From Aerococcus mictus (GTDB lineage Bacteria > Bacillota > Bacilli > Lactobacillales > Aerococcaceae): DNA of 64,000 bases. A program made the translations under genes and the position numbers. The stretch is from positions 558,001-622,000 of the forward strand of contig NZ_CP132985.1 of the NCBI RefSeq assembly GCF_003286595.3, written 5' to 3'. Position 1 is the first letter of the stretch. Each line of letters opens with the position of its first letter. The notes below the pieces were generated by a model. It was not told where the DNA came from, made no database searches, and was given only the letters and a program-made list of their open reading frames with translations. Of the stretch, positions 27,667 to 36,388 are shown piece by piece.

Positions 27667-27689
27667 TCTAGGCTAAAGGAGTGAAGCTC

Positions 27690-28709
27690 ATGATTAAAAT
27701 TGCAGTAGATGCTATGGGTGGTGACCACGCCCCTCAAGCTATCGTGGAAGGGGCTCTGGCAGCAGTCCAGACCTATTCCGATATTCAGATCCTGCTCTAT
27801 GGGGACCAAGCCCAAATCCAAGCCCTGCTTCCTAAGGGCGACTATCCCATTGAAATCATCCATTGCTCAGAAAAAATTGCTGGTGATGATGAACCGGTCC
27901 GGGCCATCCGTCGCAAGAAGGATGCCTCCATGGTGGTTGCCGCTAAGGCGGTAAAAAAAGGACAGGCAGATGCCTTGGTCTCAGCCGGTAATACTGGGGC
28001 CCTCTTAGCAGCAGGGACCTTGTTAGTCGGGCGAATTAAAGGGATTGATCGTCCGGCCTTATTGGGAACCCTACCTAATTTAAGAGAGTCAGGGGAATCC
28101 TTTGTCTTGGTGGATATGGGCGCTAATGCCGATGCCAAGGCCAAGCAACTTTGGGAGAATGCCTTGATGGGTAACCAATACGCTAAGGACGTCTTAGGTA
28201 AGAGTCAGCCACGGGTGGGACTCTTGAATAATGGTTCTGAGGATAGCAAGGGCAACAAAGTCACTAAAGAAGCCTTTGAATTATTGAGCCAGGAAGAACA
28301 GATCCACTTCATCGGTAATGTGGAATCCCGCGACATCTTAGCTGGGGTCTGCGATGTGGTGGTTAGTGATGGCTTTACCGGTAATGCCGTTTTAAAGGCC
28401 ATTGAGGGGACGGCTAAAGAGATTCTTACATTAGTCAGTCACAGCCTCAAATCAGGGAACCTCCAAACAAAACTAGGGGCCTTACTGATAAAAAATTCAT
28501 TAAAGGAAACCCTAGGGCAATTTGATATTGAAAGTGTTGGTGGAGCGACCCTATTTGGAGTAAAAGCCCCAGTGATTAAGTGTCACGGGAATGCCAGTGC
28601 TAAGACTGTTGCTGCAACCATCGGCCAGGCCCGGCAAATTGTGAAATCAGGTACCTATGACAGTTTGGCCCAACAAATCGCTAATAAGGAAGGTCAAGCA
28701 GAAGACTAG
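27690..28709 (+). CDS. plsX: Phosphate acyltransferase PlsX
   Basis: A 339-residue peripheral membrane enzyme that converts acyl-ACP and phosphate to acyl phosphate for phosphatidic acid synthesis. It begins IKIAVDAMGGDHAP and contains VSAGNTGALLAAG and LVDMGANAD, all standard. The ATG at 27690 lies after AAAGGAGTG; a GTG 9 bp earlier overlaps that site. acpP follows, so acyl donor carrier and enzyme are neighbours. Confidence 0.96.
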   Translation: MIKIAVDAMGGDHAPQAIVEGALAAVQTYSDIQILLYGDQAQIQALLPKGDYPIEIIHCSEKIAGDDEPVRAIRRKKDASMVVAAKAVKKGQADALVSAGNTGALLAAGTLLVGRIKGIDRPALLGTLPNLRESGESFVLVDMGANADAKAKQLWENALMGNQYAKDVLGKSQPRVGLLNNGSEDSKGNKVTKEAFELLSQEEQIHFIGNVESRDILAGVCDVVVSDGFTGNAVLKAIEGTAKEILTLVSHSLKSGNLQTKLGALLIKNSLKETLGQFDIESVGGATLFGVKAPVIKCHGNASAKTVAATIGQARQIVKSGTYDSLAQQIANKEGQAED

Positions 28710-28748
28710 GCCTTTGAAAAGGAATTGTTTTGAGAAGGAAGACCAACT

Positions 28749-28994
28749 ATGGAAGAGAGAAAAATTTTTGATATCATTCGGGAAATGATCAGTGAACGCT
28801 TTGGTTTGGAAGATGAGAAAATCGATAAAACCACCCACTTATCTAAGGACCTTGGGGCAGATTCCTTAGATATTGTGGAGCTGGTCATGACCTTAGAAGA
28901 TTATTTCAAGGTCTCCATTCCCGATTCAACTGCAGACCATATTGAAACCTTAGAAGAATTAGTTGATGCTATTAGTTTGGCGAAAAAGAGTTAA
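28749..28994 (+). CDS. acpP: Acyl carrier protein
   Basis: An 81-residue ACP. The phosphopantetheine attachment Ser is S39 in GADSLDIVEL. Very acidic helices flank it as usual. It lies between plsX and rnc, the classic location of the fatty-acid ACP in Firmicutes. GAGAAGGAAGA precedes the ATG. Confidence 0.96.
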   Translation: MEERKIFDIIREMISERFGLEDEKIDKTTHLSKDLGADSLDIVELVMTLEDYFKVSIPDSTADHIETLEELVDAISLAKKS

Positions 28995-29012
28995 CTATTA
29001 AGGAGGAAAACC

Positions 29013-29711
29013 ATGTTTAAAGCGATTAAGCAGCTTTTTAAAGAGCAATTTGATTTGGACATTCATGAAAAGCGTCATTATCAAATTGCCTTTACGCATT
29101 CATCTTATGTAAATGAAAAACGCAAAGAAAATTTACAGGACAATGAACGGATTGAATTTTTAGGGGATGCTGTTTTAGAGTTAACAGTCTCTAATTTCCT
29201 CTACCATTACTTTCCCCAATTACCAGAAGGCGACTTATCTCGGATTCGTGCCTTGATTGTCTGTGAGGAAAGTTTGAGTAAACGCTGTAAGGAGTGTGGC
29301 TTTGACCAATATGTCCGTCTAGGGCACGGTGAAGAGGCCAATGGTGGTCGCGAACGTTCTTCCTTACTTTGTGACTTATTTGAAGCCGTTGTGGGAGCCT
29401 TATATCTTGATCTTGGGTTAGATGCTATTGAGAAGTTTCTAGAGCAAACCATTTATCCTAAGATCGAGAGCGGTGAATTTAAGGATCACCGAGACAATAA
29501 AACCGCCCTCCAAGAAGAACTACAAAAAGATGGTCAGATTAACCTATCTTATCGTTTGTTGAAGGAATCTGGCCCCTCCCATAATAAACGCTTTGAAGTG
29601 GCAGTCTGTTTAGATGGTGAAATCATCGGTCAAGGCCAGGGGACTTCTAAGAAGCATGCTGAACAGGCGGCAGCCAAACAGGCCCTCGAGGATATACAAA
29701 AAGATAAATAA
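29013..29711 (+). CDS. rnc: Ribonuclease III
   Basis: A 232-residue double-strand-specific endoribonuclease that matures rRNA and cuts structured mRNAs. The catalytic signature NERIEFLGDAVLEL is intact, followed by a C-terminal dsRNA-binding domain (about 160-230) with SKKHAEQAAAKQAL. It is a candidate for cutting the long hairpin in the pnp leader of this window. smc follows 14 bp after the stop. Confidence 0.97.
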   Translation: MFKAIKQLFKEQFDLDIHEKRHYQIAFTHSSYVNEKRKENLQDNERIEFLGDAVLELTVSNFLYHYFPQLPEGDLSRIRALIVCEESLSKRCKECGFDQYVRLGHGEEANGGRERSSLLCDLFEAVVGALYLDLGLDAIEKFLEQTIYPKIESGEFKDHRDNKTALQEELQKDGQINLSYRLLKESGPSHNKRFEVAVCLDGEIIGQGQGTSKKHAEQAAAKQALEDIQKDK

Positions 29712-29725
29712 AGGACGGCAAGTGT

Positions 29726-32700
29726 GTGTATTTAAAAACAATTGAAATGGTCGGTTTTAAGAGCTTTGCAGAGAAAACCCGAGTCGAACTCGACCGGGGG
29801 TTTACAGCCATAGTTGGACCAAACGGTAGTGGTAAATCGAATATCACTGAAGCAGTGAAATGGGTGCTCGGTGAACAATCCGCCAAATCACTGCGGGGGA
29901 AAAGAATGGATGACGTGATTTTCTCAGGTTCACAAAGTCGACGTCAATCCCAATATGCCCAGGTGGTTTTAACCTTTGACAACAGTGACCGGGTTCTTGA
30001 TATGGATAGTGATGAGGTCTCGGTATTGAGACGCTATACCCGTTCCGGCGACAGCATCTATAAAATTAATGGCCAAAATTGCCGCTTAAAGGATATCACC
30101 CAGTTAATGATGGATACGGGAGTGGGAAAGGAATCCTTCTCTATTATTTCCCAAGGCAAGGTAGAAGAGATCTTTACCCAGCGGGCTGAAGAGCGACGCG
30201 CTATCTTTGAAGAAGCTGCCGGGGTCATGAAGTATAAGAGTAAGAAGCAAGAAGCTGAACGCAAGTTGGACCGGTCTCAAGAGAATTTAAATCGGATTGA
30301 AGATATCTTGTCAGAGATTGAAGGCCGCTTGGAACCCCTCAAGGAGCAAAAAGAAGCGGCCGTTTCCTACCGGGACAAGAAGCAAGAGCTTAGTCAAATT
30401 GAAATTGCCCTGACTGCCGTTCAAATTGAAACCCTTAATGAACAATGGCAACTGGCTAAGAAAGATTTGGAAAGCATTCAGACCAGCAATGAAGGGAAAA
30501 AACGTCAACTTGACCAGGAAGAAACAGCTCTGAACCAAGCCAAGGCCGCTGAAGAACAGTCTGATGAGCGCGTTAACGCGCTCAATGACAACTACGTGGT
30601 CAAACTCCAGGCTGGGGAGAAACTACGTAGCCAACTGCAAATGATGGAGCAGGAGCAGCGTTTTATCCAGTCTAACCGCCAAAGCCAAGAAAAAGAACAG
30701 GCCAATTTACAAGCAAAAATTGAAAAACTGAAAGCGGACTTAAAAAGTAACCAGTCTCAGCTAGATAAGTATCAAGAAACTTATCAAAGCCAAGCCGACT
30801 CCTATCAATCCCTCAAGGAGCAATTAGCGGCTTTAAGTGACTACAGTGAAGAAGATTTGGAAGACCTACGTAACCAGTACATCGCTTATTTACAGGAAGA
30901 AAGCCATTTATCTAACCAAATCCAGCAAACTGAGAAGGATATCCAACAAGGGCAAAAGAACCAAGAAAAATATGCGGAGAGGATCCGGAACAGTCAAAAA
31001 GAACAGGCTAAGCTGAAGGGCCAGCAGGAAGAATTGGACCAAGAAATTAGTCAAAAAGAGCAAAGGTTAAAAGACTTGCTCCAAGACTATCAAGACCAAG
31101 CCCAGTCATTAAGGCAGTCTCAAGACCAAGTCCAAAAAGCGACTAAGGCTAACCAGTCTCTCTATCAAAAGCTTTTGAGAAAACAAGCCCAGTTAGATTC
31201 CTTAAAGAATTTAGAGGATAACCACGAAGGCTTTTACTACGGGGTCAAAAATGCCCTGAAATTAAAGAGCCAAAAAAGAGGGATTTTTGGGGCCATTGCG
31301 GAATTGATAGATGTGCCTGAAAATTATACCCTGGCGGTAGAAACGGCCTTAGGGGGCAGCATGCAAAATATCGTCACCCAGGATGGCCAAGTGGCCCAGG
31401 AAGTGATTACCTACTTGAAGGCTAAGAAGGCCGGACGGGCGACCTTCCTTCCCCTGGATACTATGAAAAGTCGGCGGATCAGTGACCAGCAAGTCAGCCG
31501 TGTTCAAGCTGATCCCGCTTATATCGGCCTGTTGGTTGACTTGGTAGACTTTAACGATCAATTTCAAACCGTCATGGAAAATGTGATGGGAAATATCATT
31601 GTGGCTGAGGACTTAACCGGGGCTCGTCGCCTATCCCAGACTCTCCATGCTCGTTACCGGATCGTCACTTTGACCGGAGACCTAGTTAATGCAGGAGGAT
31701 CCTTAACCGGGGGCGCTAATAAGCGGAACCAGACCTCTCTCCTTAGTCGTAAAAATGACATCCAAAGCTTAAGCCAAGATATTGAATCCATGGAAGCCTC
31801 TTACCAAGAAGCGGCTAGCCGAATAGCGACCCAGCAGCAAGGCCAAGATCAGCTGACTCAGGCCTTAGAAAGCTTGAAAGAAAAAGGAAGTGAGGCTCGC
31901 TATGACCTGCGTTCTAGCCAGGCCGAAAGGGAGCACTTAACTCAGGAGCTGGAGAAATTGGCTAAGGAAGTCCAAGGCCAGGATTATGAGAAAAATCTTA
32001 GCCGAGAGGATGTTAAGCAGGGTCAGGCAGACCTGGCCACCAGCCAGGAAAAACTGACTCACTTACAGGAAAAAATTCAAGCAGCCAAGGCCAAGATCGA
32101 TGCTCGTTTACTCTCTGATGAAGAAAAAGGCCAGCAAAAAGCCCAGCTGCAAAATGATTTTCAAGAGATTGCGACTGACTTTGCGGTTACCAAGGAGCAA
32201 GTTAAGCAGGCTAAGGACCGAAAAACCAGCTTATCCGCAGAGCTCGCTGATCAGGAACAGGCCTATCAAGAGCTTGCTAACTTACTAAGCCAAGCTCTGA
32301 CCAATGATAGCGACCAGGAGGAGAAGAAAAAGCATTTAGAGTCCCAATTGCAAAGCTTCCAAAAGCAAAGTAAAGACATTCAGGTCCAGTTAAAAACAGC
32401 AAAAGAAGAACGCCAGGAAGCCAGTCAAAGGGTTGAAGCGGCCAATCAAATGATTAGCCAACTGAACTCAGAAATTCAAAACAACTTGCAAAGTATTGCT
32501 AAGTTAGAGGCCAGTGCTAGTCGCTATGAGGTATCGATCGATAATCACTTGGAACAATTAAGTGAATCATACGGTTTGACCTATGAACGGGCGCGGGCAG
32601 AAAGTCAGTTAACCATGTCGATTGACCAAGCCTCCAGCCGGGTCAAGCAATTAAAGCAGGCTATTGACCACTTGGGACCAGTCAATATGCAGGCTATTGA

Positions 32701-33286
32701 GGAATATGATGAGGTGTATGAGCGTTTTTGCTTTATCGATAAACAGCGCCAAGATGCTATCGATGCTCGTGAAAATCTTTATCAAACCATTGCTGAAATG
32801 GATAGTGAAGTCTCTACCCACTTTAAGACTACCTTTGAAGCTATCCGCGACGCCTTTGAAAGTATTTTTCCGGCTCTCTTTGGTGGGGGCAAGGCGACCC
32901 TCAAGCTCACCGATCCCAATGACTTACTGAATACTGGGGTAGAAATCATGGCCCAACCGCCAGGAAAGAAACTCCAGCTCTTGAGCTTGTTATCGGGTGG
33001 TGAGCGGGCCCTTACCGCTATTGCCTTGCTCTTTGCCATTTTGGATGTCAAAACGGTGCCTTTCTCCATTTTGGATGAAGTTGAAGCGGCCTTAGATGAT
33101 GCCAATGTGGCCCGCTATGGACGCTACTTGCAAAAATTTGCTAAAAAAACGCAATTTATTGTTATTTCCCACCGTAAGGGAACCATGGAAGCCGCTAACA
33201 TTCTTTATGGGGTGACCATGCAGCAGGAGGGAATTTCTCAACTGGCATCGGTTCGTTTAGAGGATGTTGATGATCAATTGAATTAG
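29726..33286 (+). CDS. smc: Chromosome partition protein SMC
   Basis: A 1186-residue condensin ATPase. The N-terminal head has Walker A GPNGSGKSN; two long coiled coils (about 170-500 and 670-1000) flank the hinge (about 510-660, with AVETALGGSMQNIV); the C-terminal head has the signature LSLLSGGERALTA and Walker B FSILDEVEAALDD. It loads with ScpAB to compact and segregate the chromosome. The start is GTG 29726 after AAGGACGG, giving MYLKTIEMVGFKSF. It closes the plsX-acpP-rnc-smc run, ended by a terminator. Confidence 0.97.
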   Translation: MYLKTIEMVGFKSFAEKTRVELDRGFTAIVGPNGSGKSNITEAVKWVLGEQSAKSLRGKRMDDVIFSGSQSRRQSQYAQVVLTFDNSDRVLDMDSDEVSVLRRYTRSGDSIYKINGQNCRLKDITQLMMDTGVGKESFSIISQGKVEEIFTQRAEERRAIFEEAAGVMKYKSKKQEAERKLDRSQENLNRIEDILSEIEGRLEPLKEQKEAAVSYRDKKQELSQIEIALTAVQIETLNEQWQLAKKDLESIQTSNEGKKRQLDQEETALNQAKAAEEQSDERVNALNDNYVVKLQAGEKLRSQLQMMEQEQRFIQSNRQSQEKEQANLQAKIEKLKADLKSNQSQLDKYQETYQSQADSYQSLKEQLAALSDYSEEDLEDLRNQYIAYLQEESHLSNQIQQTEKDIQQGQKNQEKYAERIRNSQKEQAKLKGQQEELDQEISQKEQRLKDLLQDYQDQAQSLRQSQDQVQKATKANQSLYQKLLRKQAQLDSLKNLEDNHEGFYYGVKNALKLKSQKRGIFGAIAELIDVPENYTLAVETALGGSMQNIVTQDGQVAQEVITYLKAKKAGRATFLPLDTMKSRRISDQQVSRVQADPAYIGLLVDLVDFNDQFQTVMENVMGNIIVAEDLTGARRLSQTLHARYRIVTLTGDLVNAGGSLTGGANKRNQTSLLSRKNDIQSLSQDIESMEASYQEAASRIATQQQGQDQLTQALESLKEKGSEARYDLRSSQAEREHLTQELEKLAKEVQGQDYEKNLSREDVKQGQADLATSQEKLTHLQEKIQAAKAKIDARLLSDEEKGQQKAQLQNDFQEIATDFAVTKEQVKQAKDRKTSLSAELADQEQAYQELANLLSQALTNDSDQEEKKKHLESQLQSFQKQSKDIQVQLKTAKEERQEASQRVEAANQMISQLNSEIQNNLQSIAKLEASASRYEVSIDNHLEQLSESYGLTYERARAESQLTMSIDQASSRVKQLKQAIDHLGPVNMQAIEEYDEVYERFCFIDKQRQDAIDARENLYQTIAEMDSEVSTHFKTTFEAIRDAFESIFPALFGGGKATLKLTDPNDLLNTGVEIMAQPPGKKLQLLSLLSGGERALTAIALLFAILDVKTVPFSILDEVEAALDDANVARYGRYLQKFAKKTQFIVISHRKGTMEAANILYGVTMQQEGISQLASVRLEDVDDQLN

Positions 33287-33310
33287 GAATAATGGATTTA
33301 AACTATAATT

Positions 33311-33342
33311 AGGACTGGGAAATTTCTCCCCAGTCCTTTTTT
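33311..33342 (+). terminator. Rho-independent terminator after smc
   Basis: AGGACTGGGA / TCCCCAGTCCT stem with T-run. A nearly identical stem ends the unknown gene at 46.6 kb. Confidence 0.9.
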
Positions 33343-33359
33343 AAAGGCGAACTGTCTAG

Positions 33360-33590
33360 TCAAAACCAACTAAAAACTGTTAACGCTCAGCTTTGCTGAG
33401 GTTTTCCCAGTTTTCTCCAGTGATTTCGTCCTTTGTTGTGACTGTCACACTCTCTTTAAACCTGCTCCGGGTGCAGATCGATCTCCACTTCACTAAAGTG
33501 CAAGAAATTCTTTTCAAGAATTTTTGCTCTTTAGCTCTAGTGTTATCGATCTTTGGTGCACCCGTCGCACTCTCTTCCAAAATGGGCTAT
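33360..33590 (-). repeat. Degraded palindromic repeats and strings of short hairpins
   Basis: This 230-bp gene-free stretch contains two decayed minus-strand copies of the intergenic repeat: TTTTCTCCAG...GTCACACTCTC (33411-33454) and TTTGGTGCACCCGTCGCACTCTC (33552-33574). Between and around them are short perfect inverted repeats: CTCAGC/GCTGAG, GTGAC/GTCAC, CACTT/AAGTG, AAATTCTT/AAGAATTT and GGTGCACC. No coding signature is seen. Confidence 0.55.
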
Positions 33591-33602
33591 TTTCTTGATC
33601 TG

Positions 33603-33611
33603 TGATATAAT
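33603..33611 (+). promoter_or_regulatory. Extended -10 promoter for the HAD gene
   Basis: TGATATAAT, 63 bp upstream of the ATG at 33674; the -35 is poor. Confidence 0.55.
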
Positions 33612-33673
33612 GAGAAAGAAATTTTGTAAAGTTTGCTTCGGCATGCGCTAAGGATTTATAAAGGATAGATTGC

Positions 33674-34486
33674 ATGATTAAACTTATTGCTATTGACTTA
33701 GATGGGACCTTATTACGCGATGATAAGACCATTAGTGAAGCCAATGCTTCTACCATAAGAAGAGCCGTGGAAGCGGGGATTGAAGTGGTGATTTGTACCG
33801 GTCGTCCCATTGAAGGCATTCAATTTGCCTTGGACCGCTTTAACATGAATACTGCTAAACATTTCTCGATTACTTATAATGGTGGCTTAGTTTTACATAA
33901 TGATTCCCGTGAGATCATTTCTGAAACCATTATGACGACAGCTGATGTGCTTCGCATTTATGACATGATGTATGGACTCGATTTACCTATTGACGCGGTA
34001 GATATCGATACCGTCCATCGTCTTAAGTACCCCAAGGACTGGCCGGGCCACTATGACCAACAGATGCCTTTTCTTCCCTTTGTTCCTTTTGACTTGGATG
34101 CTGTGGGGATGGACCATCATTTTTATAAAACGGTGACCAATACCCCTAAGGAGCATATTGAAGACCAGTTATCGGACTTGCCGGACTGGCTCTACCAAGA
34201 CTATTCCGTCATGCGCTCTCACGGCCATCAGTTAGAAGTGATGCCTAAGGGCGTAGACAAGGGACAGGGCTTGGCCGCTTTAGCTAAATATTTAAAGATT
34301 GATGTTAGCGAAGTCATGGCCATTGGTGATGAAGAGAACGATAAGGCTATGTTACAATGGGCAGGAACTGCCGTTGTCATGGCTAATGGCAATGCAACAA
34401 TAAAAAAATATGCTGACTATATTACCAAATCCAATATGGACGATGGGGTTGCCCATGCCATTGAAGAATTGGTATTGAAGTCATAA
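33674..34486 (+). CDS. Cof-type HAD-IIB family phosphatase
   Basis: A 270-residue haloacid dehalogenase-type hydrolase. Motif I is DLDGTLL with both nucleophile and acid Asp, motif II is in CTGRP, and motif III/IV is GDEENDKAM. The central cap is of the C2B type. Such enzymes dephosphorylate sugar phosphates or cofactors such as FMN and PLP; the substrate cannot be assigned. It ends 14 bp before ftsY and is probably cotranscribed with it. Confidence 0.9.
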   Translation: MIKLIAIDLDGTLLRDDKTISEANASTIRRAVEAGIEVVICTGRPIEGIQFALDRFNMNTAKHFSITYNGGLVLHNDSREIISETIMTTADVLRIYDMMYGLDLPIDAVDIDTVHRLKYPKDWPGHYDQQMPFLPFVPFDLDAVGMDHHFYKTVTNTPKEHIEDQLSDLPDWLYQDYSVMRSHGHQLEVMPKGVDKGQGLAALAKYLKIDVSEVMAIGDEENDKAMLQWAGTAVVMANGNATIKKYADYITKSNMDDGVAHAIEELVLKS

Positions 34487-34500
34487 GGGAGTGAATCAAT

Positions 34501-35526
34501 TTGGGTTTATTTGACCGTATTAAACAAGCCTTTACCGGTGAAGATCCGCTAGTTGCTGAACAAGCTAAGAACCGGGAGGAAGAAGAAGAGAAGATTGTCT
34601 TTGAAAAGTATGACAAGGGCGTCGAGAAAACGCGGAAAAGTTTCTCTGAGCGTATGAATGACCTCTTTGCTGGTTTTCGTGAGGTCGATGAAGCATTCTT
34701 TGATGATTTAGAGGAAGCCTTGATTACTAGTGATGTTGGCTTTGACATGACACTAGCCCTATCGGATGCTGTTCGTGAGGAAGTGCAAAGACGGAATGTG
34801 ACCAAGGGAGAAGATGTCAAAAATACTGTTATTGAGGAAATGGTTAAGATCTATGAAAAGGGTCAGGATAGCTCAGTTTCCTTAAAGGAAAACCCCGATG
34901 GACCAACTGTGATGCTCTTTGTTGGGGTCAATGGAGTCGGAAAAACCACCACTATTGCCAAGGTCGCCCACCACTACATCAGCCAGGGCAAGAAAGTCCT
35001 TTTAGCTGCTGGAGATACCTTTCGGGCCGGAGCGGTGGAACAATTAAATACCTGGGGCCAACGGGTCGGAGCACCGGTGGTTAGTGGTAAGGCTAATGGT
35101 GATCCTTCTGCTGTGGTTTATGACGCTGTTCACAAAGCGGTCAGTGAAGGCTATGACTACCTATTAATTGACACAGCGGGTCGCTTACAAAACAAGAAGA
35201 ACTTGATGAATGAACTGGACAAGATGAATCGGGTTATTAAACGGGAAATTCCCGACGCTCCTCATGAAACCTTACTGGTTCTAGATGCTACCACGGGACA
35301 AAACGCCCTGGTACAGGCCAAGGAATTTAATAAAACCGTCGATATTACCGGCCTAGTTTTAACCAAATTAGATGGAACCGCCCGTGGGGGAGTTATCTTT
35401 GCCATCCGTTATGAGCTAGACCTACCAGTGAAGCTGATAGGATTAGGCGAAGGAATGGATGATTTACAACCCTTTGACGGGGAGAAATTTATTTATCAAT
35501 TAGTCAAAGACGTCGTTGAAGTCTAA
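34501..35526 (+). CDS. ftsY: Signal recognition particle receptor FtsY
   Basis: A 341-residue SRP receptor GTPase that docks ribosome-SRP complexes at the membrane. A short acidic A domain (about 15-50) precedes the NG domain, with P-loop GVNGVGKTTTIAK, DTAGRLQNKKNLM, TKLDGTARGG and GLGEGMDDL. The start is TTG 34501, after AAGGGAGTG, giving MGLFDRIKQAF; no ATG fits. ylxM and ffh follow but are separated by a repeat-rich spacer of about 500 bp. Confidence 0.96.
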   Translation: MGLFDRIKQAFTGEDPLVAEQAKNREEEEEKIVFEKYDKGVEKTRKSFSERMNDLFAGFREVDEAFFDDLEEALITSDVGFDMTLALSDAVREEVQRRNVTKGEDVKNTVIEEMVKIYEKGQDSSVSLKENPDGPTVMLFVGVNGVGKTTTIAKVAHHYISQGKKVLLAAGDTFRAGAVEQLNTWGQRVGAPVVSGKANGDPSAVVYDAVHKAVSEGYDYLLIDTAGRLQNKKNLMNELDKMNRVIKREIPDAPHETLLVLDATTGQNALVQAKEFNKTVDITGLVLTKLDGTARGGVIFAIRYELDLPVKLIGLGEGMDDLQPFDGEKFIYQLVKDVVEV

Positions 35527-35533
35527 AAATCAT

Positions 35534-35886
35534 GAGAGTGTGACAAGCGCGTCAAAGAGCAAGATCGCTGGAGGAAAATACCATAAGCACAGCTATAAGG
35601 ATGTGAGGAAGGATCAGGGAGGGAGATTCCTTGGAGGAAAAGATGATAAGATCAGATAAAAGGATGTGAGGACGCCGTCAGAGACTTGAATTGCTGGAGG
35701 AAAATACCAAAAGCACAGCACGACTGTGCGTTGGGATTTTCTGAAGCAACTTCAAGGCTGGCGTCCGAACTCAACTTGCTTGATCGTTCAACTTTTTCGA
35801 AAGGACATCCCCTCACCCTTCCGAACTCAACTAATCTGTGCGTTGGTATTTTCTGAAGCGGACGCTTGCTTTGCGCTTGGAACAGG
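35534..35886 (+). repeat. Composite nested palindromic repeat after ftsY
   Basis: Outer arms 35534-35592 (starting GAGAGTGTGACAAGCGCG and ending GCACAG) and 35836-35886 (starting CTGTGCGTTGGTATTTT and ending GCGCTTGG) are complementary along most of their length. Inside lies a second palindrome, arms about 35670-35718 and 35724-35765, meeting at GCACAG cacga CTGTGC. Internal direct repeats are AAGGATGTGAGG (twice) and CCGAACTCAACT (twice). The outer arms match the repeat unit found after rpsO and pnp. No gene is supported here. Confidence 0.75.
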
Positions 35887-35898
35887 TTTTGATATACA

Positions 35899-35928
35899 GG
35901 GCTGGGAAAAGATCTCCCAGCCTTTTTC
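35899..35928 (+). terminator. Rho-independent terminator after the ftsY repeat region
   Basis: GGCTGGGA / TCCCAGCC stem with AAAGATC loop and TTTTT. Confidence 0.85.
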
Positions 35929-35966
35929 TGCCTCCTAATCTTAAGGGGATTTTACTGGCCTCTGCA

Positions 35967-35995
35967 TTGACTTTCCCTAAGGACTTCGGTATTCT
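35967..35995 (+). promoter_or_regulatory. Candidate promoter for ylxM-ffh
   Basis: TTGACT (35967-35972), 17-bp spacer, TATTCT (35990-35995). Confidence 0.5.
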
Positions 35996-36037
35996 TAAAG
36001 ATTGTAAGCTAGAAGTAATCTAGTGATGGAGGCAAAT

Positions 36038-36385
36038 ATGGAAATTCAAAAGACTAATGAAATTAACCGCTTACTGGACTTCTATTACCAGTTATTAACC
36101 AAAAAACAACAAGATTATATTAGTCTTTACTACCAAGATGACTACTCCCTCGGTGAAATTGCGGCCTATTTCGATGTCAGTCGGCAGGCCGTTTATGATA
36201 ACATTCGTCGAACGGAAAAGACCCTTGAAAATTATGAGTCCCGCTTACACTTAGCCTCTGACTACCGTAAGCGGCAAGCGACGATCAAGGAGCTCAGGGA
36301 CTATGTCAAAAAGAACTATGCTCAAGATAACGAACTCAAACAAACAATAGATAAGTTACTAATAATGGATGATAAAGAGGTGTAA
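36038..36385 (+). CDS. ylxM: YlxM/p13 family helix-turn-helix protein (UPF0122)
   Basis: A 115-residue protein with a sigma-70 region 4-like helix-turn-helix ([20 protein letters not shown]). YlxM-type proteins lie directly upstream of ffh in Firmicutes and are thought to modulate the SRP pathway. The ATG at 36038 follows GGAGG at proper distance, whereas GTG 36023 and ATG 36026 lack a ribosome binding site. ffh begins 3 bp after its stop. Confidence 0.9.
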   Translation: MEIQKTNEINRLLDFYYQLLTKKQQDYISLYYQDDYSLGEIAAYFDVSRQAVYDNIRRTEKTLENYESRLHLASDYRKRQATIKELRDYVKKNYAQDNELKQTIDKLLIMDDKEV

Positions 36386-36388
36386 GGA

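Noticed and set aside
33393..33605. 70-codon open frame after smc
   Set aside because: It covers the hairpin chain and decayed repeats, with no ribosome binding site; the hydrophobic appearance follows from T-rich DNA.
35726..35938. Short open frames in the ftsY-ylxM spacer
   Set aside because: They lie wholly within palindromic repeat sequence and the terminator, and composition is not protein-like.
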